Source of the DNA: Onchocerca volvulus
Taxonomy: Eukaryota; Nematoda; Chromadorea; Rhabditida; Onchocercidae
Reading direction: 5' to 3'
Assembly (NCBI GenBank): GCA_000499405.2
Contig: HG738139.1
Span: 9,138,616-9,202,615 of the forward strand
Length of the DNA: 64,000 bases
Both the position numbers and the translations under genes were made by a program. The notes beneath the pieces were generated by a model. It was given only the letters and a program-made list of their open reading frames with translations, searched no databases and was not told where the DNA came from. How positions within the stretch are numbered: position 1 is the first letter of the stretch; the number at the start of each line of letters is the position of its first letter. This document shows positions 1-14,700 of the stretch, piece after piece.

Positions 1-444
1 AATGGAAATGGTAAGTTAAAACTAGTTTGAACCACTAAATCTAGCTCAGCTTAATGAAATCGAATTTCGATGTCTGCTAAAATGACGTTGATAATTAGTT
101 TAAAATTCATTTTAACAGATTTGCTATACTGTTTATCTCTTTAATTCTATTGGAGACACATTCATTCAGTCCAGTAATTACTGTCAATTGATATTTAATG
201 CTTCCAAATTATTAAATGTTGCCATAAAATAAATTAAATTTGTTTTATGTTTGCATTAATTTTTTTTTCCAGAAGTTCCTTCTCCATTGATTTTTATGTT
301 CAGTATGGATGTTGTAGAAGCATCCTCAATTCTCAGTTCGATAAAATTCAGCTATCTTTATTTTTGATCATAAAATTATTAATGTCATCGCAATAATTGT
401 CTGAGATCTATAAATAATCTATCATAATTTAATCAAGAATGACC

Positions 445-654
445 TATTGATAGGAAATATTGATCCTTCTGTGAATCGCAAACTTTCGGTGCATCTGAAT
501 CGAAGACATAGCCATCAGTGCCAGAAAAGAATAGTATGTTGATAGAAATTTCCAATTTATTTCTGCGTAAAACTCATCGATTAATCTATTCAGAAATGAG
601 AAAGAAACAATCTTCATCGATCTTCAATTGTATTGATAGGAAATATTGATCCTT
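445..654. repeat. 24-bp exact direct repeat pair
   Basis: The same 24 bases (core GATAGGAAATATTGATCC) occur at 445-468 and 631-654, 186 bp apart. No mobile-element gene lies between them. The role is unknown. Confidence 0.8.
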
Positions 655-1265
655 AATCTATATCGATCTAGGCCTTTAATTCGAAGCATTTAGAAACTTA
701 ATTCTAACTATCCGTCTATTGGTAACTTTATTCCAATAACAGATGAATAGTTAGAGTAAAGTTTTGATTGATTGGCGTTATAAGGCGATTATCAGAAAAT
801 ATTATCAGTCGAATTGATTGCTAGGCTGTTGATATTCTCCACTGTTCTCGATGGAAATATTTGATAAGAATTTGATAATTGTTGTCATTTTGGAAAGGAT
901 TTGATGAGTGTCGATTGTAGCACTGCCTCCCAACGAATCGAAGAATGCATTTTATAACAGAAATTGCTTTGCAACATTACAAACATAGCGCATATCCTTT
1001 GTTATCAGACCGGAAATATTTACACGTGAATTGATTTCCAATATTTTACCGCTGAAGATAAACTTGGTGATCGGAAACAAAGATAAGATTTAGATAAATG
1101 ATTCATTAAATTAGATATCGTAATGAATATTGCGGTTTATTCATTTAAATGATGAATCATTTGACTGAGAATATTCGAGATAAAACAGTTTCTATCGTAA
1201 AATTTCATGTCATGAATTTCTAACGAGATATTTCTATAAATACAAAATACTTTGACTATTTAGAT

Positions 1266-1391
1266 ATATTTATATCACAAAATTATCTCGGTTTTTCCGA
1301 CAGTATATTATAATTATATATATAAGTCAAAAAAAAAAAAAGGCTTGGCCGAGAAAGTATATTTACCGGAATAATTTTATGATATAAATAT
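1266..1391. repeat. Imperfect inverted repeat (possible MITE-like element)
   Basis: The left arm 1266-1292 and the reverse complement of the right arm 1365-1391 match at 24 of 27 positions. The 72-bp centre is AT-rich and includes a run of 13 A. The size and arms would suit a small non-autonomous transposon or a stable RNA hairpin. No target-site duplication was confirmed. Confidence 0.6.
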
Positions 1392-2720
1392 GTTTAAATA
1401 AAAATTTACTTGTGAATTAATTATATGACCAACAGATATGTTTGATTTTCGAGTTGATGAAATGTTACATTGTTAGAAAAGCACATGTCTCACGATTAAA
1501 GCTAAAATGCGCCTCAAAATACCAATTGATCTGTTTTTTTCAAAATGTTGCTAAAACAGCTATTCGTCATATATAATTAACAGTTAATGATTCCTCAATT
1601 ACAGTTATAGGCAACGATTAAATTAGTTAAATATTGGATAATGATGGGAAATTTCGAGCTATATACACATTTGAATTGAGAGAACAGAAAAATACAAATG
1701 AATGTAACCTCTCTAAGAAAAGTTCGAAATCCATCATTTTCCAGTTTTTTTGTGTTGTCATTAAATTTCAATTTGACAGTTTTTCCGAAGAAAACAGAAA
1801 TTTTTTTCATTGTAAATAATTCAATCATTTATGCGCAATGAAAATAGTATACACATTTAAAATCTTTCTATATAAAAGAAAGTATTTGAATATGAGAGTG
1901 CTGTAGAAAGCAATAGCAAAACACTCGAATTTGATATTTGTTCAGTTCACTAGTAAGTGGAGAAGTGTTTAGAATTACAGTAAATTTTATTCAGTGTGTT
2001 GAAAATCTAAAGTTTAATTTCTTAAGTGATCGATGGAACTAAAATTAATTGTCCATTCAGTTTATTTTCGATGTCAACGTTTTCTCATTCTCGTATTTTT
2101 CTTATATATCCGATTTTTTTTTTTTTTCGAAAAGTTTATATTTGAATTAGAATTTTAAAAGCACATCAGTTCATTATTTGATCGAAAGAATGATTGGAAT
2201 TTAAAGAGAGGATTTGAAACTAACTAATTTATAATGAAATAAGTTGAAAAAAAAATTTATGGTATTTTAAAAAATTTAAAAAAAGTTTGGAGTATAATAG
2301 AACTATCTGATAAAGCAAAAATCAAAGCTATATCATCGTTTTTACTATCATTGTCTCCGCTTCTTGTTTTTATTTAGGAATAAAACGAAAAAAGTCTAAA
2401 AGCATCGATAATTTGTTCCTCGTTTTAATTTAATTAAAATTGTTTACGAATACTTCATCTCAGAATATTCGTATTTGCATTTTGCGAGGGAAGTTTGTTT
2501 GATTATTCTTTAACACAATTCATTGGTAGGAATGACTTCTTGTTCTGATCGAAGAAAATTGAAAATGAGATATTTTTCACAATTTATTTATTTATACAAG
2601 TACGACTCAAACTAACAGAATGCTTAACATACTTCTAGACTCTTTGCAAGTACAATTAGATTTAAATAAATTCCGAAATTGAAATAATGGTTGCAGTTGT
2701 GTTGTGAAACTGCAGATCAT

Positions 2721-2725
2721 TGCAG
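2721..2725 (+). promoter_or_regulatory. Candidate splice acceptor upstream of SAM-gene start
   Basis: CATTGCAG ends at 2725, twelve bases before the ATG at 2738. This is the usual place for a nematode spliced-leader acceptor, although an ordinary cis acceptor for a 5' UTR intron would look the same. Confidence 0.4.
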
Positions 2726-2737
2726 ATAGCGGGCCTA

Positions 2738-5700
2738 ATGGACGAATCAGTCTCCGATCAACCAACACTGAAACGTTTCTCGCGATACAATCAATCGATG
2801 CGTTCCCGACCGTCATCTCACGTGTGTGACGTGGAACCTGGTTCTTCTCAGCAACAGCAGCCGCACACTTGTTCCAAAATGTACGTGTTATGCACAGGAT
2901 ACTTAGTCTAATCTGCTGAAAGACTATTGTGCAATTAAGTAACATTCATTACATGATTTGATTTCGAATTTCCACGGATTCTTACGATTATTGAAATTTC
3001 AAATTGTTGAGAATTTAAAAATTTCCAAGGTCAAGATCATTAAGTATTTTAAAAAATATCAGGTTGGAACAAAATTACTTTTTTTTTTGCATTATTGAAC
3101 TTTTGCTGTTTGAAAGATTTTTTTAAGTGAGTTTTTAATGCGCATTTTTTATCTTATATTTTTTGCCAATGATTTATTATTAACAGTTCTTTCATATTTA
3201 TTTTAGATAAGAAAATTATAGTAAGTAAAAAACTAAACTCATTCATAAAAGTCATGAAGCAACAAAGGTAACTTACGATATCAGCAACACATTTGATCTG
3301 GGAACATGCACAGTGCAGTATTCTTTCAAGAGATTTTATGAAGGCGAAATGCTTGAAAATGGAAAGTGTAATGATCGATCGTTGAATTGACAATCGAATT
3401 GACAAACGAATCGATCATCGAATTGACAGTAACGTGCTGAGAGCAATCATCGATAATTGATCAAAAAATTCGAGAAACAAATACCTTAGAAATTGCCAAT
3501 AATCAAAAAAATCATAGTTTAAAAGCATCATTTTTCCTTATTTCGTGCAGTAACAACGAATCATTGCTTAATCGATTGATATGCGATAAAAAATAGATTG
3601 TATAGATAATTTGTAACGACTTTTCCAATGGTTGGGCGGAAGAGAATTTTAAAAAAACAAGAATCAAAAAAAAATTATGCTGATTGTTCACTAATTTGCT
3701 GCAAGTTTGATGCATGCACTGCAGCTTTCTGCAAGTTTGATGCACTGCAGCTTTCTGCAGATTTGATGCACAACAGCTTTCTGAATCGGTGAGATAATCA
3801 CATCCGATACAGCCAAAAAAAGTTTTTCGTGGCAATGTCCCATTGACGTGTTGAACTCGAAACTTGAAATGATGAATGAATTGAACTAACCCTCTATATT
3901 TCTGACCTCTCAGAACTGATTATCATATCTTTAATCATCTCGACATTTGTAATAAAAATGCTTCACGATCAGCAGAAGACAGAAAATGCTTTTCAAGAAT
4001 TCGTCTAATCCCGAAGCACAGATTTCTATGCTGTATAAATAAGCATACTAATTCCCGATTTATTGATTATTTGATTCATATTTCGATTAATGTGTTTAGT
4101 GATAATGACTTGAAATCAGCATTCTGAAAGCACAAATACTTTTATATCTACCTTATGGCTGTGAATTTAGTAACAGTAATTTTTGCTTTTTTGAAACTTT
4201 TTTGATGAAAATTCCCAAATTTTCTGGAAAAAAAGTTCGAAAGATATTCGGGAAATGGTTCCCGAATCAATAATTTAAGACGATGCATAACAGTAGAATT
4301 TTTGTAAATTTGTTTTCATAGTTAATTTAGAAGAGGTAACGTAGTTTTTGACTGTCCCACATTCGAACAATGAACTTTAAAAGTTTGGAAACTTTTAAAA
4401 TTTAGAAATACACATAATAATGAATTTTGAATTAAATTCAAATAAATTTTTTTAAAATTTAGCATTGAACATTAAACAATTCTGTCTATAGTCACTTTTA
4501 CGCAATCTTGAAGGAACTTTTGACTGTTCCTTGTCACGAAAAAACTTAAGTTTTTAGCAAATTCATTTCTATCGCTGAGCTGTTATAGAATTAGTAGTTG
4601 TAATATTAAGAGGATAAAAAAACTGTGCCAAAGAATAAGTCTTCGAAAATATTCCTAACCGTCGAAATAATAAATTTAGCCTTTTTTACTAATGGAAATT
4701 AATTAATTTGATTAATAATTCCTTTTAATACTTTCAGTAAATCTTGTTAAAAACGAAATTAATGAAATTGCAGTAATAGTCGATTGAAAACGGGATTCTT
4801 TAGTGGAAATTGGACTTTGCGCAGTAAAAAGGAGCAGAAAATGCGTCCATCTGTACATGACATCACCGCCGTAAAGTTTGAAAAGTCGTAAGTTGTTACC
4901 TTCCAATCATTTATTTGCTGATTGCTCCATTTTAATGTCATATTTATGTGTGTAATCATAATTTTAAACTAAAACCAGTCAAACATCGAAATCATTTCAA
5001 TCATTTAATGCATTGCTACTTCTACTGGAATGATGTCTTCCTCTGCAAGATAGTTAACTGATCAAGATTCCGAGCTATCTCCTTCTTACAAACTTTTTTC
5101 GCGACAACCACTGTTTGACGTGTTGCTTTTATAATTTGGCTCTTTCTTGTTACTCTTGGAAATTCGAAGACTTTAGGTTAAAAATTAGCGCAAGAAATCT
5201 GTATTTGAAGCGGTCAGGGAGAAGATAAAAATGTTAACCGTCTTCTCACAACAAACTATTTAGAAGATAAGAAAACTGAACCAATCAGCAGCTCATATTT
5301 AAGTTAATCAAGAAACATAATTATACTCAAGTGAGTCATAATTTAAAACATGTTGAGGAAGATGTCAAATTACGAAGTTCGTGCTTGAGATAAGGAACTA
5401 AATGAACGCTCTTTCTACATCTTTTCAAATGTTCTGTATGAAAGCAATAAAAGAAATGATAATAATAAATGACTGATATATATTTGCATAATCACTGTTA
5501 TCACTGCCGGCATCAAGTAATTTTGTAAATTATACCACTTGATATGTGAAGTTTTTCATCTATTCTTGGTTGCTTAGACCACGGTGATATATTCATTTTC
5601 GTTATTATACTAGCGGACCAGATATCATTGAAGATACGCTTCTTTTCATTTCCAAAATTTTTGTTGATTGAGGTTTGAGCGAACATGCAGCTACTAGTTA

Positions 5701-8700
5701 GAATTTATGAATTCAAGAGCGGTTTTGGCATTTAACATTAAATTTATTAATTGATACTAACATCAAAAAATTCAGGTCATCGAATTTAGCAGCAGCAGAA
5801 TCGCCATTAATATCGACCAATTCGATCAGATCGAACTTTTTACTACCACTTCAACAACATTTTCAAGATCAGTGCTGTCATGTGAACAATTCGGCACCTT
5901 CCAATTATGTCCCTAGCGATAATTTGACCTCATTACATGACCATCGGATATTGCCAACATCTCTTCATCACAGAAATTTCACGTTTGTATTTCAGAAAGC
6001 TTTCTCTAAATTTTATAAAATGTTCAAAATCAATTATTCAAAAAGAAAAAAAAAAAGAATAGAAAGAAAAGTGGAAGATAAACAAACAGAAAGTGTTTGC
6101 AGATCTTTAGTCTCAAATTAAAGAAAGATTTCACAATGTCATCGACTACTTAACTTCAACCAATATAAACAAAGCAGTTGAACTCTGTCCGAAGGATCTA
6201 TCCTGTAATTATTAGCAATGTAGCAGTATTGATGGCTGAATCGTTCTAGAATTTTATTAATTAATAATACGCCCATTATCATTTCTTAGTATGCCAACTT
6301 AGTCTTACTATGATTAGCTAAAGATGAGAACTGATCTCAGGTGTGACTGAATATATGGATCATACTGATGGATGATTTCAAAAGTTTAATAATAAAATCA
6401 CTTGCTATACACTACAAAAGTTTCAACCATTGCTTGATCGACTTCCATCTGTTTCTGTATATCCAATTCTGTTAAAATGCTGAAATCAGCATTTATAATC
6501 ATATTTTCCTAATTCCCATATTGTAGTCAGTTGTCTAATTTGTAAGCCAGTTAAAGAATGCGGTTTCTTTATAGTTCTGAAAGAATCTTCGATTATCTCA
6601 ATTATGTGTAACTCATTAGTTGTAATCACTTGTATTAATCAATATTTAAGCTAAAACTGTCCTTTCTCAATTAAGATAATAACTTCGAAAGTGCAAAATT
6701 TTCATTTCTAATGTGAAACATAAAAGGTCATTTCATATGCAAGAAGAGAAGAGAAAAAGTGAATGTGCGAGATTATTGCATTTCAATGCCTCAATTGCAT
6801 TTGTTTTTGTCATCAACTCATCTGAAATTACCAGTTTAATGAACTTTCCGGGCCATCGTCATTCTTTCCCCATCAAATCTACTAAATTCATTGTTTTGAG
6901 AAATTCATATAATAATTGCAATTGCGAATCCGCCCTACTTAATGATATTTTGCTTTATTCCACTGAGAAATGACTTCTGTTTGTCATCACCTGTCGTCTT
7001 TCATTATTTCTGGAAACTGATTTTTCTTCAGCACAAATGCTAAATCCGTTTTCACATAATCATCAACTAAACATCTTTGTCTAAGCGAATTTTTTCCTGG
7101 GAAAATACTTTTATTTTTAGTTTTTCAACAAGTTACAAGCGCATTATTATCCAACATGGAATTCTAGCTTAAATCCATCGAAATCTCTCAAATATTTATT
7201 CATTTATCTAATAAAATGAAAATGATAATCCTTTGATTCATTAACTTCCAATGAAAGACAAATGATATTTGAGAAATTTTGAGTATTCAGAAAATTTTGA
7301 AACATTTACGAAATTTTTTATTGCATTCAAATTGTCAATTTTATTATCAGTATGGAGTTAGAACAAGAACCAGAAAATCAAAGTACTGGATTTTGTAGTT
7401 TGGAATTAAAGAATATTTTTTAAAACTCTCTTTGACTTTTTTTTATTTTATTTGGAATTATAAATTGAGGAAAAGAATCAGAATATAAATAATGTAATAG
7501 GGTAGCCGAATCAAATTCAGTTGCTCCAGAATTCTCGTAACAGCAGCCGAGAATTAAACTTTTGGCGTGAAATTTTTCGGTATAAATGCCTGATAGTTAA
7601 TTAGTTGATAGATTCATGCTGTGCTTAATTATTAGACAATTCTTATAGTTCTTGATTAATTCATAAAGCAAATTTATGATGCAAATTTTGCTTTAATTGC
7701 GAGATTCTCTGGAGAATTATCAAGAAGTTTAAATTTGGAATCAGAATTTTCATTTTCGTTGGATGAAATAGAAAATATATTTTTGTTCCTTTCTCCTTCA
7801 GGACATGCAGAAGTCATAAAGAATTGATTTTTATTGCGACGCTCTGTTTTTTATAATTTATTTGTGAATTCATTGGCTGCCAATGTCATTATGAAAGAAT
7901 CTTTTCTTCCTGACCTTTCTAACAATTTTTTTGAAGATATATATTGGTGTTATAGTAGAGCAGAAGTGTAAACTATCAAAAGGACTGATCATCTCATTGA
8001 TTTGTTTTTTTGCATTTCCTGTTTTAGACGGCGCCATCTAAACGGCTCAAGAAAATAATTCGGATCGCGCTAAATGAGATATGCGATGTCTCCTTGCTTT
8101 CCTTCCTATTTTTGTATTTTCAATGTCAATCGATTTTAAATTAATCATTTCTTAAGCTATTTATGTATAAAATTATAAAAAATTTTCAAATTCATAATTT
8201 ACAGATCAGACAAATGTTGTGCTGATTCGGAAAGAGAATCAGGATCAACAGTTCAGACTAGAATAGCTCCGACACAATTCAAACATTCTCCCAAAACTTT
8301 TACTCGGCTCTCAGCAAGAGATTCTTCCGTAGCAGCTGGACAACTTGAACGTATCGTTCCAATTGAACTGATAACTTCCAACGGTCAGAATCAATTTATT
8401 TTATATGCATATATATATTCTCTTCCGCAACTTTTCGAAGTGCCAAAATTCTTAAAATCATACGACATTTATATGAAACATAGTTAAGCCATGAAAACAT
8501 TATTTTTCTAGCTGTAAATTATAGATTCAATATTTTCAACTAAACCAAGAATTTTTATAATTCAATACTGAAATGTTTTAAAATTTTGCAAGTTTATAGA
8601 AAGAAACAATTTCGACTGTCTTGTCTATAACATGTTAGAATTGGAAAAAAATCAAAGATAAGTTTGAAATCATAGTAAACAGTATTATGATAAGATTACA

Positions 8701-11700
8701 ATTCCTTTAAAAAACACAGAAGTAGACACCCGGTAAAGATTTCGCATAAAAGAATTTTAAAAAAGTGCAACATATTTTAGCATGAATGAAATGAATATGA
8801 TTAAATTGAAAATGAACAATCAAACAATATGCTTAGTTAAAAAGAAATTTCATTCAAGTTGAGAAAGTTTAATTCAATAAATTTGATTGATTGAGTCTTC
8901 GAACAATTTTCTTTTGTCAGATAATTTATCATTGAGAAAAGTGAAGGTTGCCGAGTGTTCTGAGACCGATGAACAGATTCCAAAGATCAGAATAAGCTAA
9001 GCATATTATCAACATTTGCAAAACTTTTGAGACTAAATTGATTTAGAAAACAAAACTTATTAGATTTTCACAATTTTACACTGCTAAATGATTTTAGTCG
9101 GAAACTATGAAAGGATTTTCAAGTTCTTAAATTAAATTGAACTTAAATTATCAGTGAGTCAAATCTTGAAGGATGAAAATAAAAATAAGAAATAGAACTT
9201 GGAGTGCATTAGTCCGATTCGAAATATTTTGAGAAATGAAATTATTGTGATTTTAATAAATACCAAAATGAGAAACACCACTTTTCTTAGCTTAAAATGA
9301 TTTTTTGTTGTTTTTATTTTTAAGATATAATTGATTGCATGGTAAATTGAGATAATTCTGTTTGTTACGATATTAGGAAATGTGAATTTGCTGTTAAAAT
9401 TCCTGTAAGAAGGTAAGTAGATAAAGACAAATCAAAAATGATGAAATTATGGAATTTCGGAAATTCCAAATTTCGAATCTTTTTGGTTTAAGTTGTGAAT
9501 CTATTGCCAACAGGATATGCATAATCAGTTTAAATGACAGTTGTTGAAAAACTGATTGTATACATACTTGAAAGAACGGTAGAACAATATATGCATTATC
9601 TTTCCGGAAGAGAGGAAACCGAAATACGATCTGAAAGTGTTTTGATTGCATATACTTACTACATATTCCGACTTTTCTCGTCTTATTGAACTTGGCGAAC
9701 TTGACTTTTTTCGTTTTTTTGGACTTTTTGAACTTGGAAATGTGTAAACATTATACATCTTTGATGCATGATAGTTTAATATACTGGCTATTGATAACTA
9801 TTGAATATTTTTTCTATTGTTTCGATAAGACTTTTTTCAGAAAGGTGATGCAAGCAATATTTATCCAGCAATAAAAATTTATATTTAATCAGTTATGCAT
9901 CATCGAAATACTTTTTCAATTTTTGATAAAGTCCATCTTTCTTCCCAAAAACTTGCCAATTTTATTTTTGATACTTAAATTTTGATTTTTCTTATTTCTT
10001 CCAAAAAGACGACAAATCTTGGTATTTAATTGAAATCAATTTTATTATTTGGTCCAAAAATCAAACATCAGCTAGTTGCATTCATTCTTTTCAGCCATTT
10101 TGCTAAAAATTTTCGGTTATATTTTTGGGTAAACCAGTTGTTACCGCTCGATTGAAAAGGACAGGTAGACAGAAAATGTATAATGTGCAATAAATGCAAT
10201 CGTCTTTAATTGTCACCAAATTACATCTCCTTTTTTTCATTTCTGGTTTCCATCCATCATAGTTTCATCCTTTTTTACAGCAATTCTTTAAACATATTAG
10301 TGAAAAAAAGTATAACTTGTTCAAGTGGAAAGTAATAATGCAATAGTTCAGTGCAAGCAGTTCAAAAGTTCTAGAAATCCTTCATCAGATGTTTGTATAC
10401 TGCGAATTGAAAGCAAACTAAGGAAAGAGCTGTGATTTTAGGTATTGTATTTTAGGTCAAGCCATTCCAAATAATTTGTATATTTCTCGGTAAAGGATGA
10501 AAATAAATGACTGCGAAACAGTAACTTCCGTTTCTTTCCTTTTGTTTCTTTTCATCCGTCCCAGGATTCCGTAATGAACACATGTACATAAAGCAGTTAG
10601 TTTGTATCAGATCTTTCAAGAGCTCATTTAGCATCGACCAGTTCCTGGTCCTAGGTTAATCTCCTTGTCTTGGCAAAAAATGGACTGTTCTGTGAAGATT
10701 ATAGATATCTCGATATCGAAATAATTCAACATTGCTCCAAATTCAACAACAGCAACAGATATATTTGAAGTGACCAATGAAATCTCTTGAATCATTGGCC
10801 AAGAATTAACAGTGATAAAAGAATGACTATGACCCATTCATCATAATGATAATATCATTGCACACATATGACAATCTTAAAAAATAGCTGTTAAATCTTG
10901 TAATACACTTGCGTTCATGCAATAAGATAAAGCTTCACCTTGTCATCATTTTATCAGTCATTCAGTTATTCAATTATTCATTAAATTGCACGCCATATTA
11001 CATCCATTCCACCATAAAATATTTGTTTTCGCTTCTTTTATCCCAAATTGACCCTAATAGAATAGAGCGATTATTTATTTCATTCAGTCAGAAGTGATCT
11101 GTCGGAATAAAGAGAGATGGAAGACTGGTTTACGGCAAAATGAATGACCAAACACTTTTACCATAATCAAGACATTTCAGTAATTGACAAAGCATTTTGG
11201 TTAATAATTATAATGATGAGAAATAATTGTAGTGAAAAGAAAATTGATTGTAACAATTTGAACAAAAGGAATTTTTTGTGCTAAAATAAGGTTTCGCCGT
11301 GGAAATAAGATCAATAATTGAATGATATTTTAACCATTCATTTCTCAGACATTTACAGTATTCTTGGATGAAAAGGTTCTGCTACGATACTTTCATCAGA
11401 AATATAGAAAATTCCGCAGAGATTTGTTTATCATGTGTTAGAATTATAACTGGCAATGAATTACTTATCGCATCATCCAATATCAGTATTAATCAAAAAT
11501 TTATTAACTTTTATACATGTGAGCTAATTTACTTGACGACTTGAATATCAAATGAATATTTTTGACAAATATATTTCTTTAAAGTTATTACCTTTCTTTT
11601 CATACGAATACGAATCATATCTTTTTATACGAATATTTTTTTTCTAAAAAATTAGAGGGAAATATTTCTATGGTTGAGTCCTATTTTCACATTGAAACAT

Positions 11701-14700
11701 TTTGTCTTCGTAGGCGAATTCAATTGATAAATTGTTTCTTTCTGAAATATTTGTCTTTTTTCACAAATTGTTACAATTTTAATCAATTAAATGGTATGGC
11801 AGGAGAACTATTCACAATTTTTATTACCTTTACCATCACCGTTACTTCATTGCCATCATCGAGCGATCAGAAAGTCATCTTAGTTTTTGACTTAAAAAGA
11901 AAAATTTTTTTCGAAAAAGTGCATTTACTTACCACTTCTCCTCTTTCTAGATGCTCTGTTTAATTTCACCTTATATATGAGTTGTCAACCTTCAATTTCG
12001 TTTCGAGCCGGTCCTTTCTTCCTCCTCTGTTCATTATTAAAATGTTAATCGATGCTGCAAGAGTAGCTTGCATTTTCAATGAGATCATTTGAAAAGTAAT
12101 TTCAATCTCTGCTAGATGCAAGGAAGTGTTTTGTCTTTTCCAATAATTTTCGATGAGAGATATTGGGAAGAATGTCGAAAGTTGAGGTTTATGTTCGTCC
12201 AGTTGGGTTTTTTCATTCTGCTCTTATGATATGTATGAGAAAATCAACTTACTTCCTACTAAGGTCACAAGTTTTCAATCACTGTGAACATTTGTCGATC
12301 GCATTTGATTGATATGATATGCTGAAATATATAGTAGCTTTTCGTCGCAGATGTGATTCAGGTAAGTTACATTTTTAGTACACTATTATATTTCTCAGAT
12401 TAAATAACATTGGATGTAAACATATTTCTATTAATTTAACATAATTTTCCATCTCTATTTAATTTAAAAAAATATTTAACAAATGTAGTGATTTTTGAGT
12501 TTATTCTCATTCGACGAAGTGTCTGATCCAATCTCTTGAGGTTGGATATTGGTTAAGGAACAATCTGAAAACTATGATAAAATGATACAGCAACACACTG
12601 ATTTTGTAAATGAAAGAAGAACAGATTAAGCAAGGAAATAATTAATCAGAAACAATTATCATTTTGAAAAAAAAAAAAGAAATCAGCAGCTCTGATACTT
12701 TTCCTTTATTCATTGCTTCATATGAATGTATATTTTATGCGATATATTTCATATAGCCTTTGGAAGTTGTTTTTCAGGTGAAGTGTCGAACAGTCATTTT
12801 CCAATTTGTGAAATACCACAACAGAACCGTTTCGATGATTCTGATGATGATCAAAGGTTCTTTTTCGTCATTAAATTAATTATTTAAGAAGCATTATATC
12901 TTCAAATAATACTGTCATCTTTTTAAAATTTCTATTTTAAAAATCAATAATTTTATTCCTTATAAAACACTCAGTTGTAGGAATGATCCTCGTCCAAATT
13001 ATCTGATCTTTCTAAAATCAATATAAGTTATCAAATTGGAATAATTTTCACCGCTTTTTTCTTCTTTCCAAGTCGTGAAATGCTCAAATTCGGCATGGCT
13101 ACTGTTGTATAGAATTCAAAAAAATATAATTTGCAAAGCCATATAGTTTTATCCCGTACTCTTTCCACAATATGTCGGATGCGCTTTATTAAGATCTAGA
13201 AAAAGTTCGTTTCTTTGCTTTTTCTCCCAAAAGATAAATGTTGTTGCCTTGAAAAGTTTTATTTTATCTTTCCTTCCAACTCTTCCTTTTTTTTGGCAGA
13301 AAAAAAAAAAAAAGAAAAAATATAGCAATGAAAAATGGACGCATACATGAAAAAGTTGCTGTATATTTTAGTTTTGTGTTGCACTTTATTTCATCGTCCA
13401 AAGATTCAAATTACTTGAAATATTGAAGGATGTGCTCTTCGGAATATTTATGTTTGATGTAATCGAATTACCGAATAGTTATAAATTTCAAAAGTTAATG
13501 ATCGTACTGCTAATTATCATGGCTCTTTCTCATTGAAGAAGCCAGTTATCGGGTCAGTTAACTGTGAGATGATTAAGTGGAAGCTAAAAATTGCATAAAT
13601 TTGGTTTAATTATAAATAATGCAAAAGAATGGCATTGTTTGTAATTTTTTCAGTCATCAAACACTGGACATGACAATGCGCCTAAAGAAGAGTGAAAGTT
13701 GTGATGATTTTGGACACAATGAAGTACTACATCCTCAGAAATTCAGGAATAATAATTATAGTAAATTAATTAAATTTGGTGAAATAATGAAAACCAATGC
13801 AGAATGTCATTCCACTCACACACAACCCGTTGACGATATTACTGATAATGATGCTGATGACGATAATGACAGTGGGGTTCATCGTGGTGGTAAGTTTCAA
13901 TCTTTCAGTTTATTTGTTTTTGCTATCAATAATTTACCGTTTTGCTTACTTTATACAGTAAATAATCATCAGTGAGTGTAGAAAATGAGTAGATATTTTA
14001 ATTAATGAATTAATGATATTTCTGCAGCTCTTAATATGATTATAGCCTGTTTAATGGAAAATTTTCGCAACTAGTTTAACGAATATTGTTGTTTTGTCGG
14101 TCAGAGATAAGGAGAATTTTCTGCAAGCTTTAAATTCTTCTATTTAAAGTTCTATTTTTTCCTGTTTGAACAAAAGAAGATGGAGAAATTCGATAAAAAG
14201 AGATATTTTGTATCTTTATATACCACCATATATGAATATTTGTTTTTGTGAGCCGTGAAATCCGTCTTATTTTTAGGGAAACTCTTCGAAAAATTTCTTT
14301 TTATTTATTTTCCAAAAGAAGTCAATTTTTTTCCCTATTTGCATTTTCTTGTTGAACTGTTCTTCTAAGATCTTAGAATTCTATGAAAGTTACTGTATGG
14401 TATCATTTCCAGCTGAGCATAATGATAGTAGCAACAGTACTAATTGTTGTAAAAGTAGAAATAATCGATTGTAGTAAGTTTGTATTTCAAGTTCCTTCAC
14501 TTTCATTTATTTATCCTCCAAGATAATTCATTCCTTTCACCGTTTTTTCATATTTGTTTATTTATTTTGCTAAGAGCAATGTTTATATTATGAACTTGAA
14601 AAAGGAGAAATAAACTTCCAATCATTATAATTTCATTTTTTCTATATTTTATTGAAATTGATAATAGATAGCCTTTGGATATCTATTTTCACTTCTTCTT

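Larger units (their letters stand above)
1..2737. other. Intergenic, no gene recognised
   Basis: All frames are broken by frequent stops and the few open stretches of 60-110 codons do not read like protein. The stretch contains a 24-bp exact direct repeat, an inverted-repeat hairpin at 1266-1391 and A/T homopolymers. It is probably the upstream flank of the gene beginning at 2738. Confidence 0.6.

Noticed and set aside
1595..1828. Overlapping open frames on both strands
   Set aside because: Low-complexity Phe/Lys/Asn-rich translations in AT-rich DNA, with no splice context or protein character.
9394..9874. Hydrophobic open frames on both strands inside a long SAM-gene intron
   Set aside because: Phe/Ile/Leu-rich products are what random T-rich sequence gives; no family features or flanking exons.
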